Notes: generated from the letters alone by a model not told the origin. A stretch of 64,000 bases of DNA from Saccharothrix sp. S26 (GCF_021390395.1 NZ_JAJUWT010000006.1:309346-373345), one strand, 5' to 3'. Numbered from the stretch's first letter, positions 43,383-52,794 are shown. Numbers and translations: made by a program.

Positions 43383-44858
43383 TCACGCGTCGGCGCTCGC
43401 CGGTCGCGTCCTCTCGATCCGGAAACCGGTGAACCCGTACGCCACGCTCAGCAGGGGGCTGGCGAGGTTGAAGAAGCAGAACGGCAGGTACAGCAGCGTC
43501 GACACGCCCAGCGCGGCGCTCATGAAGGCGCCGCAGGAGTTCCACGGCACCAGCGGGGAGGTGACCGTGCCGCTGTCGGCGGTCAGCCGGGACAGGTTGG
43601 TCGCCGCGAGGTCGCGTCGGGCGAACTCGGCCCGGAACACCTTGGCCGGGAGCACGAGCGCGATGTACTGGTCGCCCGCGACGACGTTGAGCCCGAACGC
43701 GGTGGCGAACACCGCGGCGAACAGCCGGCCGGTGCCCTTCGCGGCGCGCACCATCGGGCCGATCAGTCGGTTGATCAGGCCGAACTCCTCCAGCAGGGTG
43801 CCGAAGGTGACCGCGCCGATGATCAGCCACAGGGTGGGCAGCATGCTGTCCATGCCGCCGCGCGACAGCAGCCGGTCGACGTCGGCGATGCCGGAGTCCA
43901 TCGAGAACCCGGTGGCCAACGCCTGCCACACGGCCTGGATGCCGGTGCGCACCGGGTCCAGCCCGGGGTCGGCGACGAACGCGTGCACGACGTCGTGCTG
44001 GGTGAACGCGGCGAGGATCCCGGCGAACAGCGCCGACGCCATGAGCGCGAGCGACGCGGGCGCCTTGCGGATGGACAGCACGGCCAGCAGCACCAGCGGC
44101 AGCAGGTTGAGCGGGGTGATCCAGTAGAGGTCGCCGAGCGCGTCCAGCTCGGAGGCGGTGTCCGCGTCGTCGGTCGGCGCCGGCCCCCAGAACAGGCCGA
44201 TGAGCCCGAACAGCACCAGGGCCAGGCCGAACGCGGGCACGGAGGTCCACGCCTGGCGTTTGATGTGCTCGTAGACGTCGACCCCGACCAGTTGCGAGGC
44301 CAGGACGGTCGTCTCCGACAGCGGGGAGAGCTTGTCGCCGAGGTAGGCGCCGGAGATCACCGCACCGGCCGTGATGCCCGGTGAGAGCCCGAGCATCAGG
44401 GCGATGCCGACCAGGCCGACGCCGATGGTGCCCGCCGTGGTCCACGAGCTGCCGATCGACATCGCGACGATGCCGCAGATCAGCGCCGTAGCCGCGTAGT
44501 ACCAGGTGGGGGACAGGGCCTGGATGCCGTAGTAGACCAGCGTCGGGATGGTGCCGGACAGGTTCCACGCGCCGATCAGCGCGCCGACCGCCAGCAGGAT
44601 GAACAGCGCGCTGGTGACGGAGGTCAGCGCGCGCTGGCTCGCGGCCTGCACCTCGTCCCAGTGGTGGCCGTTCTTGAGCACGACCAGAGCGGCGAGCATC
44701 GCGCACAGCACGAGCGCGACCTGCACCGGGCCGTCGAGGGCGGCCAGGCCGAACAGGGCCAGCGAACCACCGATCAGCGCGACCAGGACGACCAGCGGCA
44801 CGGTCGCGTCCACGAGGGACGGCTCGCGGACGTGCCGGTGGCTGCCGGAACGGGTCAT
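43383..44858 (-). CDS. nhaC: NhaC-family Na+/H+ antiporter
   Basis: 491 aa from ATG 44858, about 11 TM helices. NhaC/ArcD-like motifs: SALFILLAVGALIGAWNLSG, MSIGSSWTTAGTIGVGLVGI, GAVISGAYLGDKLSPLSETT, VVAGDQYIALVLPAKVFRAE, TSPLVPWNSCGAFMSAALGV. First gene of the arcD-arcA operon. It could use or balance the proton consumption caused by ammonia release, or exchange another amino-acid-derived solute (some family members are malate/lactate antiporters). Confidence 0.85.
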   Translation of the reverse strand: MTRSGSHRHVREPSLVDATVPLVVLVALIGGSLALFGLAALDGPVQVALVLCAMLAALVVLKNGHHWDEVQAASQRALTSVTSALFILLAVGALIGAWNLSGTIPTLVYYGIQALSPTWYYAATALICGIVAMSIGSSWTTAGTIGVGLVGIALMLGLSPGITAGAVISGAYLGDKLSPLSETTVLASQLVGVDVYEHIKRQAWTSVPAFGLALVLFGLIGLFWGPAPTDDADTASELDALGDLYWITPLNLLPLVLLAVLSIRKAPASLALMASALFAGILAAFTQHDVVHAFVADPGLDPVRTGIQAVWQALATGFSMDSGIADVDRLLSRGGMDSMLPTLWLIIGAVTFGTLLEEFGLINRLIGPMVRAAKGTGRLFAAVFATAFGLNVVAGDQYIALVLPAKVFRAEFARRDLAATNLSRLTADSGTVTSPLVPWNSCGAFMSAALGVSTLLYLPFCFFNLASPLLSVAYGFTGFRIERTRPASADA

Positions 44859-45186
44859 GGGACGCCTCGGTGGGCAGGACCGGGGCACGGCGGCGGTCGA
44901 CCGAGGGCGGTGGACGGCCACGGGCGCAGCACCGGTCGGGGTGGCGGTTCGGGCACGGGCGCCCCGGTCGCGACCAGCGCGGCCGGTGAGCGTCCCGCGC
45001 GGGAACCGGCATGGCCCAACCACGGTAGGTCGGGGTCCGTGGCCGCGCAAAAGGTCGTTACCCGCGCCGACACCAACTATCCCTGATCGGGTGATCCCTT
45101 CACGGTCGGTGAACCCCTCGCAGTCGCGTGGTGAGCAGAACGCCCGGCACGCGCACCAGGGCGGTGGGGTCGAGGATGAGGGCGGT
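44859..45186. other. Intergenic region upstream of nhaC operon
   Basis: About 330 bases separating the operon from the preceding same-strand gene. No reliable frame or repeat; presumed promoter. Confidence 0.4.
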
Positions 45187-46362
45187 TCAGAGAGCGCCGG
45201 TCGGGCGGCGGCCGTTCGTCAGGTCCGCGATCTGCTCCGGGGTGAACGGCGGGTCGAGGAGGTCGGCGCGGTGGGCGTGGCATCGGAACATGTCCGCGAT
45301 GTAGTGCATCCGGTCGGGGAGGTCCGACCAGTCGCGGGCGGCGGTGTCGAGGAGGCTGTCGGAGGTCGGGTCGACGGTCTTGAGCAGCGCCAGCAGCTCG
45401 GGGTTGGTCAGGTGGGCCAGCAGGGGCGGGAACTCGGCGCGGAGGTCTTCGCTGAGGTCGAGCAGTTCCCCGCCGGGCAGGGCCAGCGTCATCAGGTGCT
45501 CGGTCACCGCGCGCCGGGCCAGCGTGCGGGCGTGGTCGGCCAGGTGTTCGGCGGCCAGCCGCACGGGCGTGCGTCGGCCCAGCACGGTCAGCAGCGTGCG
45601 CCGCAGCCACTTCACCACGCGGTTGCCCGGCAGGAGCACGTCGAGCAGTCGGCGTTCGAGGTCGCGCGGGTCGATCACGGGCGCTTGCAGCGCGGCGGTG
45701 ATCTCCGGTTGCAGGCGGGTCTGCTCGTGCAGGCCGATCTCGATGTTGGCCAGCAGCAGCAGCTCGGCCCGTTCCTTCGGGTCGGTGGCGGACATCGCCC
45801 GGTGGTAGCGGGTGAACGCCTGCCGCAGGTAGCGCTGGCCCTCGGGCGGCTCGCCGGGTCGCAGCGAGGCGCTGAACTCGTCGAGGTCCTCGCAGGCCAG
45901 GAAGCGGGCGAACTCGCGGGCGATCTCCTCGAAGACCTTGAGGTTGCCCCGCGCCGAGGCGTCACCGGCCGCGTCGAGCCGGGCGGTCGCCACGACGGCC
46001 TGGCGCACCAGCCGCTCGGCGTCGGCCAGGACGCGCTGCGGCACGGCCCGCCGCAGGGCGCGCACCAGCAGGTCGACACCCGCCGTCGCCTCGGGTGAGG
46101 ACTTGAGCAGCCGCTCCAGCAGCCGGGCCGGGTCCTCCTGCCGGATCGTCTGGCCGACCTGCTTGGACGCCCACACGGCGAACGTGCACCAGTTGGCCGC
46201 CCCGCCGGTCCGGTCGGCCAGCGCACGCGACAACCGGTGGTAGCAGTGGGTGATCTGGAGGTTGCGGACGACGGGATCGGCGTGTGCGGCGATCCGGTCG
46301 ACGTCGGCGGCGGTGGGAGGCACGTCGCGGACCGCCCGCACGTCACCACTGGTCTGCGTCAT
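45187..46362 (-). CDS. Conserved hypothetical protein, 391 aa
   Basis: Continuous frame with ATG 46362. Almost entirely alpha-helical. Segments such as TAADVDRIAAHADPVVRNLQ, GGAANWCTFAVWASKQVGQT, NLKVFEEIAREFARFLACED, LRQAFTRYHRAMSATDPKER, GLHEQTRLQPEITAALQAPV, DLPDRMHYIADMFRCHAHR. No signal peptide and no TM. I recall similar uncharacterised actinobacterial proteins but no function. Stand-alone transcription unit. Confidence 0.8.
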   Translation of the reverse strand: MTQTSGDVRAVRDVPPTAADVDRIAAHADPVVRNLQITHCYHRLSRALADRTGGAANWCTFAVWASKQVGQTIRQEDPARLLERLLKSSPEATAGVDLLVRALRRAVPQRVLADAERLVRQAVVATARLDAAGDASARGNLKVFEEIAREFARFLACEDLDEFSASLRPGEPPEGQRYLRQAFTRYHRAMSATDPKERAELLLLANIEIGLHEQTRLQPEITAALQAPVIDPRDLERRLLDVLLPGNRVVKWLRRTLLTVLGRRTPVRLAAEHLADHARTLARRAVTEHLMTLALPGGELLDLSEDLRAEFPPLLAHLTNPELLALLKTVDPTSDSLLDTAARDWSDLPDRMHYIADMFRCHAHRADLLDPPFTPEQIADLTNGRRPTGAL

Positions 46363-46440
46363 GGATCGCTGCCCTTCTCGCTGAGGTGTACACGTGGTTG
46401 GTCGTCACGAGGGCGACGAACGTGACACCCCGGTTCCCGG

Positions 46441-47886
46441 TCAGGGCTTCCAGGCGCGCACGGCGTGCCGGCGCAGCTTGCCCGACCCGGTGCGCGGCAG
46501 GGACGGCACGAACACGACCTTGCGCGGCACCTTGTACGCGGTGAGGTGGCGGCGGGCCAGGTCGATCAGGTCCTCGGCCAGGTCGTGGTCCTCGAACGGA
46601 CCGTCGGCGCGCACCACGTACGCCCGCAGTTGCACGGCTCCGTCGTCGTTCGACACCGCGCAGACGGCCGCCTCGCGCACCAGGGAGTGGCTCGCGAGCA
46701 GGTGTTCGACCTCCAGCGGGTGGACCTTGATGCCGCCAACGTTCTCGATGTCGTCCAACCGGCCCGTGACGCGCACGTAGCCGTCGGCGTCGATCGAGGC
46801 GAGGTCGCCGGTGGTGTACCAGCCGTCGGCGCGACGAGCCGTGCCGCGGTCGTCCACGCCGAGCGTGATCGTCGGCCCGCGCACCTGCAACCGGCCCGTG
46901 ACGTCCGGTTCGACCGGATCGCCCTCGTCGTCCACGACCCGCACTTCGAACGGCGGCAGCGCACGCCCGGCGGTGCCGAAGCGGCGTGCCGCGAAGGTGT
47001 TGTGGGTGAACGCCTGGCCGACCTCCGTGGTGCCGATGCCGTTGAGCAGCCTGTCGCCCAGGACTTCCATCAGGCGTTCCTCGAGCGCGGGAGCGAGGAC
47101 CTCACCACCGGTGGCGGCGATGCGGAGGTTCGCCAGCCGGTCGCCGCCGGGGTGGGCGACGAGCTTGCTGTAGAACGTCGGCACGGCGAACAACGCGGTC
47201 ACGTTGTACTTGTCCACGATCGCCAGCACGTCGTCCACCAGGGGCGCTTCGGGGTTGAGCACCACGCGGCTGCCGCTCATCAGCGGGAAGAACAGCGAGT
47301 TGCTCAGGCCGTAGGCGAAGTACATCTTGGACACCGAGTGCACGACGTCGTCCGGCCCGAGCTCCAGCGCGGGCACGGCGAACGAGCGGTGGTGCACGAC
47401 CGGGTCGCCGTGCAGCTGCGGCACCAGCCGGGGCACGCCCGTGGTGCCCGAGGTGAACGTGGCGTACACCTGGTCGTCCGACGAGCGCGGCGTGACGGGG
47501 ACCGGTCGCGCGCCCTCCAGGTCGGCGAACGCGGTCACCCGGAACCCGGCCGCGGTGAAGCCGGGTCGGCCCACCACGAGCGCCGGTCCGGCGGCGTCGA
47601 GCACCTGGCGCAGCTCGTCGGCGTGCAGCCGGGGGTTGATCGGGACGGCCACCGCGCCCGCGTGCGCCGCGCCCAGGAACGCCAGCACGAAGTCCGGCCC
47701 GTCGTCGAGCACGAGCGCTACCCGGTCACCGGGCCGCACGCCCGCGCCGGCCAGGGCACCGGCCACGCGGGCCGCCCCGTCGTACACGTCGGCGTGCGTC
47801 AGCATGGCGCCGTCGACCTCGTAGGCCGGCCGCTCCAGCCACCCTCCGGCGTCGGCTGCGGCACGCATCGCCTCGACCAGGTTCAT
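46441..47886 (-). CDS. Acyl/aryl-CoA synthetase (AMP-binding), benzoate-CoA ligase-like
   Basis: 481 aa from ATG 47886 (AGGAAGAGG upstream; an earlier GTG at 47931 adds an unconserved leader). AMP-binding signature VYATFTSGTTGVPRLVPQ, SKMYFAYGLSNSLFFPLMSG, LLNGIGTTEVGQAFTH, A8 motif GYVRVTGRLDDIENVGGIKV, and C-terminal LPRTGSGKLRRH with the catalytic Lys. The pattern SKMYFAYGLSNS is close to benzoate/4-hydroxybenzoate-CoA ligases. Activates a carboxylic acid to its CoA thioester. 48 bp downstream of the glycosyltransferase fusion. Confidence 0.85.
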   Translation of the reverse strand: MNLVEAMRAAADAGGWLERPAYEVDGAMLTHADVYDGAARVAGALAGAGVRPGDRVALVLDDGPDFVLAFLGAAHAGAVAVPINPRLHADELRQVLDAAGPALVVGRPGFTAAGFRVTAFADLEGARPVPVTPRSSDDQVYATFTSGTTGVPRLVPQLHGDPVVHHRSFAVPALELGPDDVVHSVSKMYFAYGLSNSLFFPLMSGSRVVLNPEAPLVDDVLAIVDKYNVTALFAVPTFYSKLVAHPGGDRLANLRIAATGGEVLAPALEERLMEVLGDRLLNGIGTTEVGQAFTHNTFAARRFGTAGRALPPFEVRVVDDEGDPVEPDVTGRLQVRGPTITLGVDDRGTARRADGWYTTGDLASIDADGYVRVTGRLDDIENVGGIKVHPLEVEHLLASHSLVREAAVCAVSNDDGAVQLRAYVVRADGPFEDHDLAEDLIDLARRHLTAYKVPRKVVFVPSLPRTGSGKLRRHAVRAWKP

Positions 47887-47934
47887 CCCAGCCTCTTCCT
47901 GCTCGGGCCCGCCGGGGGCGGGGGAGGTCACGGA

Positions 47935-49641
47935 CTACAGCAGCGCGGCCACTTCCGACCGCCACTCCAGGACCACGTCGAACAGGCCGGCGACGCCGTC
48001 CAGGTCGGTCAACGGGGTCGGCCCGCCGCGCAGCGCGGCGACGAAGTCCGCGTAAGCACCGCTCACGGCAGGGGCGTCGAGCTCCGCGGCCGGTCCGGCG
48101 CCGGTGACCGAGAGGTGGAAGCGGGGCTCGCCCCACCCCAGCTCGATCGTCCCGGTGAGCCCGCCCGCCACCGCCACGGCCCGCACCCGCGTCGAGGTCG
48201 CCGCCACCGTCCGCACGTCGGTCACGGGCACGCCCAGCACCCGTTCGACGGCGTCCAGCGCGTCCGGGCCGAGCTCGGTGACGACGTCACGGCCCTGCGG
48301 CCGGTCCAAGTGCAGCGAGAACCCCTCCGGGCGGCCTTCGGTGACGGCCTTGGCCAGCTCGACCAGCCCCGGGTGGTGCGCCCACGGCAGGTCGACCGAG
48401 CACCGCCCGGGAGCCTGCCGCGCGGCCTCGACCAGGCGGGCCAAGTCGTCCACGGCCCGCTTGTCCAGCAGCACGTGCAGCCCGCGCCGCAACGCGGTCA
48501 GCGCCGCCGCGGTGTCCGGCGCGCGCACCACGACACCCTCCGCGGGCACCGTCTCGACCAGGCTCGTCCCGTCGCGCAACGCCCAGGGCGCATCGTGGGC
48601 GCGTGCGACGGGCAGCAACGCCCGCACGTCGGGATCGGACACGCCGACCACCCGCACACCGCGCACGACCGGCACCGGGTCCGCGCCGACGACCACGACC
48701 CGCACGTCGGCGGGCTCGGCGGTGGCCAGCGCGCGGTCGCTGGCGAAGAAGCTCAGGTCGGCCGACGCGGAGCCGGGGTCGGCGAGCACCGACACCCGCG
48801 GCCGGTCCAGGTCGGCGTAGTCCTTCTCGACCGGCACCCACTCCAGGGCCTGCGCCGGGTGCGTCGGTCCGGAGGCGAACAACCCGGCCCACCGGCTGCG
48901 GATCACCCGCATGTGCCGCTTCCAGATGGGCAGCTTGTCGTGGCCGACGTGGTTGAACGTGGTGCCCTCGAAGTGCCGCATCGCCACCGACCCGACGTAG
49001 CGCAGCCGCTCGCCGTCGGCGCGCAGGCGGCAGCACAGGTCGACGTCCTCGCACAGCGACACCGGGTCGAACGACTCGTCGAACCCGCCGACGCGGCGGA
49101 ACGAGCCGTGCCGCACCATCAGCGCGGCGGTGGGGGCCCACGACTGCTCCCGGTGCTCGCGGTGCGCCGCGGCGAGGGGCTGGCCGCGCCCGACCGGTCC
49201 GATGCGGCCGTCCGCCGTGGACGCCCCACCCGCGCACTGCACCAGCGCGCCGTCACCGGGGTAGAGCAGCAGCGGCGACACCGCGGCCAGACCCGGGTCG
49301 GCAGCCAGCTCGGCGGCGAGCACCTCGATGACGTCGGTGTCGTCCACCAGCACGTCGTTGTCCAGGAAGAACAGGAACTCCCCGCGCGCCGCGGCCGCGC
49401 CGACGTTGCGCCGTTCGCTGCCGCCGCGGTCGTCCTCGTGGCGCAGGACCGTCACCGGCCGCGGGTGCTCCAGCGCGGCGAGGTGCTCGGCGGTGCCGTC
49501 GTCGGACCCGTTGTCCACCACGACGATCTCGAAGTCGCCCGACGCGCGGGCCAGGGACGCCAACGCGCGGCGCGTGTACTCCAGGCGGTTGCGGACCAAC
49601 ATGACGACCGAGACCAGGCCCGGTAACGGGGTCGGGTTCAC
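47935..49641 (-). CDS. Family 2 glycosyltransferase fused to a Gfo/Idh/MocA-like domain
   Basis: 568 aa from GTG 49641 (GAAGGG upstream; an upstream ATG at 49758 is less likely). GT2 domain at ~8-270: LVSVVMLVRNRLEYTRRALA, FEIVVVDNGSDDGTAEHL, GEFLFFLDNDVLVDD (DxD-like), FRRVGGFDESFDPVSLCEDV. From ~310 a second domain: VRVVGVSDPDVRALLPVARA, GLHVLLDKRAVDDLARLVEA, ADFVAALRGGPTPLTDLDGV, resembling oxidoreductases of the Gfo/Idh/MocA family with DKR in place of the EKP motif and no clear GxGxxG. Probably acts in glycan or antibiotic sugar biosynthesis; the second domain may be structural. Confidence 0.8.
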   Translation of the reverse strand: MNPTPLPGLVSVVMLVRNRLEYTRRALASLARASGDFEIVVVDNGSDDGTAEHLAALEHPRPVTVLRHEDDRGGSERRNVGAAAARGEFLFFLDNDVLVDDTDVIEVLAAELAADPGLAAVSPLLLYPGDGALVQCAGGASTADGRIGPVGRGQPLAAAHREHREQSWAPTAALMVRHGSFRRVGGFDESFDPVSLCEDVDLCCRLRADGERLRYVGSVAMRHFEGTTFNHVGHDKLPIWKRHMRVIRSRWAGLFASGPTHPAQALEWVPVEKDYADLDRPRVSVLADPGSASADLSFFASDRALATAEPADVRVVVVGADPVPVVRGVRVVGVSDPDVRALLPVARAHDAPWALRDGTSLVETVPAEGVVVRAPDTAAALTALRRGLHVLLDKRAVDDLARLVEAARQAPGRCSVDLPWAHHPGLVELAKAVTEGRPEGFSLHLDRPQGRDVVTELGPDALDAVERVLGVPVTDVRTVAATSTRVRAVAVAGGLTGTIELGWGEPRFHLSVTGAGPAAELDAPAVSGAYADFVAALRGGPTPLTDLDGVAGLFDVVLEWRSEVAALL

Positions 49642-49886
49642 ACTGCGCCCTTCACCGATCGGATCGTCCCGACGCGGCACGTCGCTGCGCCGGTCGAGCA
49701 CGACAAGGGGTGGGGTGGTGCCCGCGCGCAGCGGTGGCGTCACCGCCGACCGCCTCATCGGTCGTCCGTTCCACTATGGTGGGGGTCGACCACGGTAAAT
49801 CACCGAACTGGATCGTTACCGGCGCTGATCGTAGGGGCTGCCCGACCGACGCGCCAGCGGATGGATCGGACTTCCGAAGGGACACC

Positions 49887-50765
49887 GTGGACACCGCTGC
49901 CGACCTCGAACGATCGCGCGGGAAGCCGTTCCTCCTCGCCGATCCCGCGCACTCCGGTGAGGCCGTTCGGACGGCGTTGTTCTGCCATGCGGCGGGTTTC
50001 ACCGGGCGCATGTGGCGGTCCGCTGTGAAAAACCTGCGGACACCCATGCGCGCGGCGGCGATCGACCTGCGCGGGCACGGCGCCGCGCCGCCCCTGGCCG
50101 AGGACGCGGGCTGGGGCGTGTTCGCCGACGACGTGCTCGACGCCGCCCGCGCGCTCGGCCCCGCGCCGCTGATCGGCGTCGGCCACTCGTTGGGCGCCAC
50201 GTCCCTGCTGCTCGCCGAGGCACGCGCGCCGGGCACGTTCGACCTGCTGGTCTGCTTCGAACCGATCCTCGCCACCGACGACGACCCGGCGTTCGCCGAG
50301 GCGGCGGCCCGGCGGCGCGCGGTGTTCGAGTCCCGGGCCGACGCGCTCGCCCGGTGGTCCGCCCGGCCGCCGCTGTCGCACCTCGCGCCGGAGGTGCTCG
50401 CCGACTACGTTCAGTCCGGCCTGGCCGACCAACCCGACGGCCGGGTGCGGCTGCGCTGCGCGCCGGCGGTGGAGGCGCAGCTGTTCCGCACGGCGATCAC
50501 GTGCCCGTGGCGCGAGGCGTTGCCGCTGGTGCGGTGTCCCGTGGTGGTCCTGCGCGGCGGCGACTCGGTCGTGGTGACCGGGGAGTCGCTCGCGGCGGCG
50601 TGCGCCGGGCTGCCCGCGGCACGGCTGGTCGACGTGCCGGGACTGGACCACCTGGGCCCGCTGGTCCGGCCGGGCGCGTTCGCGGAAGTCCTCGACGGGG
50701 TGCTCTCCCAGTTCGGCGACGGCCCGGCTCACTCGTCCGGGAACGCGGTCGTCTCGCGGCGGTAG
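49887..50765 (+). CDS. Alpha/beta hydrolase
   Basis: 292 aa from GTG 49887 (GAAGGG upstream). Fold markers: TALFCHAAGFTGRMW (oxyanion HxG region), AAAIDLRGHGAAPPL, LIGVGHSLGATSLLLAEARA with nucleophile Ser101 in GHSLG, VVVLRGGDSVVV (acid), and VDVPGLDHLGPLVRP with the catalytic His. Cytoplasmic, single domain; substrate unknown. Its 3' end overlaps the convergent immunity gene by 37 bp. Confidence 0.85.
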   Translation: MDTAADLERSRGKPFLLADPAHSGEAVRTALFCHAAGFTGRMWRSAVKNLRTPMRAAAIDLRGHGAAPPLAEDAGWGVFADDVLDAARALGPAPLIGVGHSLGATSLLLAEARAPGTFDLLVCFEPILATDDDPAFAEAAARRRAVFESRADALARWSARPPLSHLAPEVLADYVQSGLADQPDGRVRLRCAPAVEAQLFRTAITCPWREALPLVRCPVVVLRGGDSVVVTGESLAAACAGLPAARLVDVPGLDHLGPLVRPGAFAEVLDGVLSQFGDGPAHSSGNAVVSRR

Positions 50766-51208
50766 GGCACGGCGAGCACGGCGAGGCGGTCGGGCGGCCA
50801 GAGGTCGTCGCGCTCGTTGAGCAGCAGCTCACCGTCGCGGCGCGCCAGCCAGATCGTCTCGAAGTCCTGGTGCAGCACCGCGTCGCCGGGAACCCTCCCC
50901 AGCAACCCGGCCGCCAAGCGGACGACGTCACCCTGTTGCCGGCCGATGTCGGTCTTGGCCAAGCGGTACGCCACGCGCACGGTCGGCGGGACGCCCAGCA
51001 CGTCCAGCACCGGGTTCCACGGCTTGGGCCGGTCCGGCACGACGCGCAGCCACGTGCCGCCGGCCGTCACCGCGTCCTCCCCGAGCAGGCGGTCACCGGT
51101 GGTCGCCGGGTCGAGCAGGCCGGCGGCGACACCGACCTCGCGCAGCGCGTCGGCGACCTGGGCGGGCGACGACGGCGTGGCGAGCGCGAGACTGTACGAA
51201 ATGGACAC
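50729..51208 (-). CDS. SitI3-like immunity protein
   Basis: 159 aa: MSISYSLALATPSSPAQVAD, VTAGGTWLRVVPDRPKPWNP, GVPPTVRVAYRLAKTDIGRQ, LLGRVPGDAVLHQDFETIWL, LARRDGELLLNERDDLWPPD. Layout and the early SYSLALA strand recall the SitI3 immunity family. Located 21 bp downstream of a polymorphic toxin gene on the same strand, the normal place for a cognate antitoxin. It would bind and block the CdiA-type nuclease domain. Identification is from pattern and context only. Confidence 0.65.
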   Translation of the reverse strand: MSISYSLALATPSSPAQVADALREVGVAAGLLDPATTGDRLLGEDAVTAGGTWLRVVPDRPKPWNPVLDVLGVPPTVRVAYRLAKTDIGRQQGDVVRLAAGLLGRVPGDAVLHQDFETIWLARRDGELLLNERDDLWPPDRLAVLAVPYRRETTAFPDE

Positions 51209-51229
51209 TGTGCGATCCTCGCTGGCGGG

Positions 51230-52474
51230 CTACGGGTACAAGTGAACCACGTTGCCGTTCTTGTCGATGACGATGACTTCCTTCAGGCCCTCGATCGGCC
51301 AGTCCCGCATCTGGGCGCGCAACCGCTCCACGTCGACCGGGCTGTCGGCGAGGTTGACCACGACCCGGTCGGTCTGGCCGTCCTCGACCTTCTCCGCGAT
51401 CCGGCTGTGGATGTTGCGGGGGTTGCCGGTCACCGGCGCGATGTTGTCGAAGATCCGGCCCTCGATCCGGTAGTCGGGGTTCTTGGGGCCGGGGACGTCC
51501 GGGTTCTGCTCCACGTCGTAGCCGGCGCGGGCCAGGGTGGTCGCCGACTCGTTCTCCCGTTGCAGGGACCGCTTGGTGTCCGCGTCGTGCTTGGGGTCGA
51601 TCTCGGTGCGCGTCCCGCCGGGCTCGGCGTCCGGGTCGGGTGAGCGGGACGGCCCGGTGGGGCCGTCGCCGCTCGGTGTCGGCTTCTTGCCGGGGCCGTC
51701 GGGTGGCTTGTCGCCGTTGCCGCCGCGTCGCAGGTCGTCCATCTTCTTGCGGATCTGCTTGAACAGGTCGCCCAGGCGGCGCAGCAGCGGCATCAGCTTC
51801 TGCATGGTGCGCACGAGCTGCTTGATGAGCTGCGCGATCCGCGCCGCCCACTTCGCCGCGGCGGCCGAGGCCTGGACCGCGGCGGCGGGCAGCCCGATGA
51901 TCGTCAGCGCCTCCGCCGCCCACACCGCCAGGCGGCCCACCAGGTCGGCGATCAGGTCGCGCACCGTCTCGCGGACCACGCCGACGACCACGCCCGCCAT
52001 CTCGACCGCGCTGCCCAGGCCGGAGGCGGCGTCGGCCGCCGCGCCGATCACCGCGACGATGTCCGCGGCACGGGCCCGGTAGGCGTCGGCGGCCTTGCCC
52101 GTCCACCCGGCGGTGTCCGCGGTGTGCTCCGCGCCGTACGCGGCCCGCACCTCGCCCACGGCGGTCGCGATGTTCTGCCACGTCCGGGCGTGCGCCGCCA
52201 CGGCGTCCGCGTTGCCGGCGAGCTTGTCCAGCGCCTCCCGCAGCGGGCCGACGTGCTCGATGATGAACGACACCAGGCTGGACGCCACGGAGCCGATCGG
52301 GTCCATGACGATGGACAGCGCTTCCAGGCCCGTGCCCGCCGCGCCGAGCCCGATGTCCACCCAGTTGCCGCTCTTGATGCCCTGCACCAGGTCGCTGACG
52401 GACTCGGCGATGCCGATGCCGGTGTAGGACTTGGTGGAGTCCTGCTCCGGCGCGACCAACGGGTTGCCGGTCAC
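51230..52474 (-). CDS. Type VII-associated polymorphic toxin with CdiA-type C-terminal nuclease domain
   Basis: 414 aa. The N-terminal ~230 residues are WXG/ESX-like helices (SDLVQGIKSGNWVDIGLGAA, RTWQNIATAVGEVRAAYGAE, TAGWTGKAADAYRARAADI). Middle helices are hydrophobic (RLAVWAAEALTIIGLPAAAV). A Gly/Pro/Lys-rich linker at ~255-310. The toxin domain, ~315-414, reads RENESATTLARAGYDVEQNP, GPKNPDYRIEGRIFDNIAPV, IAEKVEDGQTDRVVVNLADS, VIVIDKNGNVVHLYP. The PDYRIEG/IFDN pattern matches CdiA-CT-type (PD-(D/E)XK) tRNases. No signal peptide; export by an ESX system is inferred. ATGA overlap with the upstream EspC-like gene. Confidence 0.8.
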   Translation of the reverse strand: MTGNPLVAPEQDSTKSYTGIGIAESVSDLVQGIKSGNWVDIGLGAAGTGLEALSIVMDPIGSVASSLVSFIIEHVGPLREALDKLAGNADAVAAHARTWQNIATAVGEVRAAYGAEHTADTAGWTGKAADAYRARAADIVAVIGAAADAASGLGSAVEMAGVVVGVVRETVRDLIADLVGRLAVWAAEALTIIGLPAAAVQASAAAAKWAARIAQLIKQLVRTMQKLMPLLRRLGDLFKQIRKKMDDLRRGGNGDKPPDGPGKKPTPSGDGPTGPSRSPDPDAEPGGTRTEIDPKHDADTKRSLQRENESATTLARAGYDVEQNPDVPGPKNPDYRIEGRIFDNIAPVTGNPRNIHSRIAEKVEDGQTDRVVVNLADSPVDVERLRAQMRDWPIEGLKEVIVIDKNGNVVHLYP

Positions 52475-52782
52475 CGCATGCCGCCTTCGATGCCGGTGAA
52501 GCCGTGCGCGGCGGCCAGGTCCTCGGAGTCGTAGTCGTCAGCCGTGTCACGCAGGTTCCCGGCCACGGTCGTCAAGCCGTCCCGGGCGGCCCGCAACGCC
52601 TCGTGCGCCAGGGCTTCCACGTCGTTGAACAGCGGTGGCAGGAACTGGCAGATGACGCCGTAAGCGCCATCGGGCATCACCTGCGCCGCGGCGTCCACCG
52701 CGGTGCCCAGGGACGCCGCGTGGGCGTCGACCTTGCCCGCGTGGGCGCGTAAGTCGCCCGCGGTCACCTCGAAGCCGGCCAT
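52471..52782 (-). CDS. EspC-like type VII secretion target/chaperone
   Basis: 103 aa. Helical hairpin protein: FEVTAGDLRAHAGKVDAHAA, FLPPLFNDVEALAHEALRAA, LTTVAGNLRDTADDYDSEDL. The terminal ADDYDSED motif is the YxxxD/E-type T7SS export signal region typical of the DUF2580/EspC family. Stop overlaps the toxin start (ATGA), so the two are made in fixed ratio; likely partner for toxin export. Confidence 0.8.
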   Translation of the reverse strand: MAGFEVTAGDLRAHAGKVDAHAASLGTAVDAAAQVMPDGAYGVICQFLPPLFNDVEALAHEALRAARDGLTTVAGNLRDTADDYDSEDLAAAHGFTGIEGGMR

Positions 52783-52794
52783 GATCCCCCTCGG

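Noticed and set aside
46465..49626. A 1053-codon open frame antisense to the acyl-CoA synthetase and glycosyltransferase genes
   Set aside because: Composition is a typical GC-rich antisense shadow, with no domain or start signal; both genes beneath it have full motif sets.
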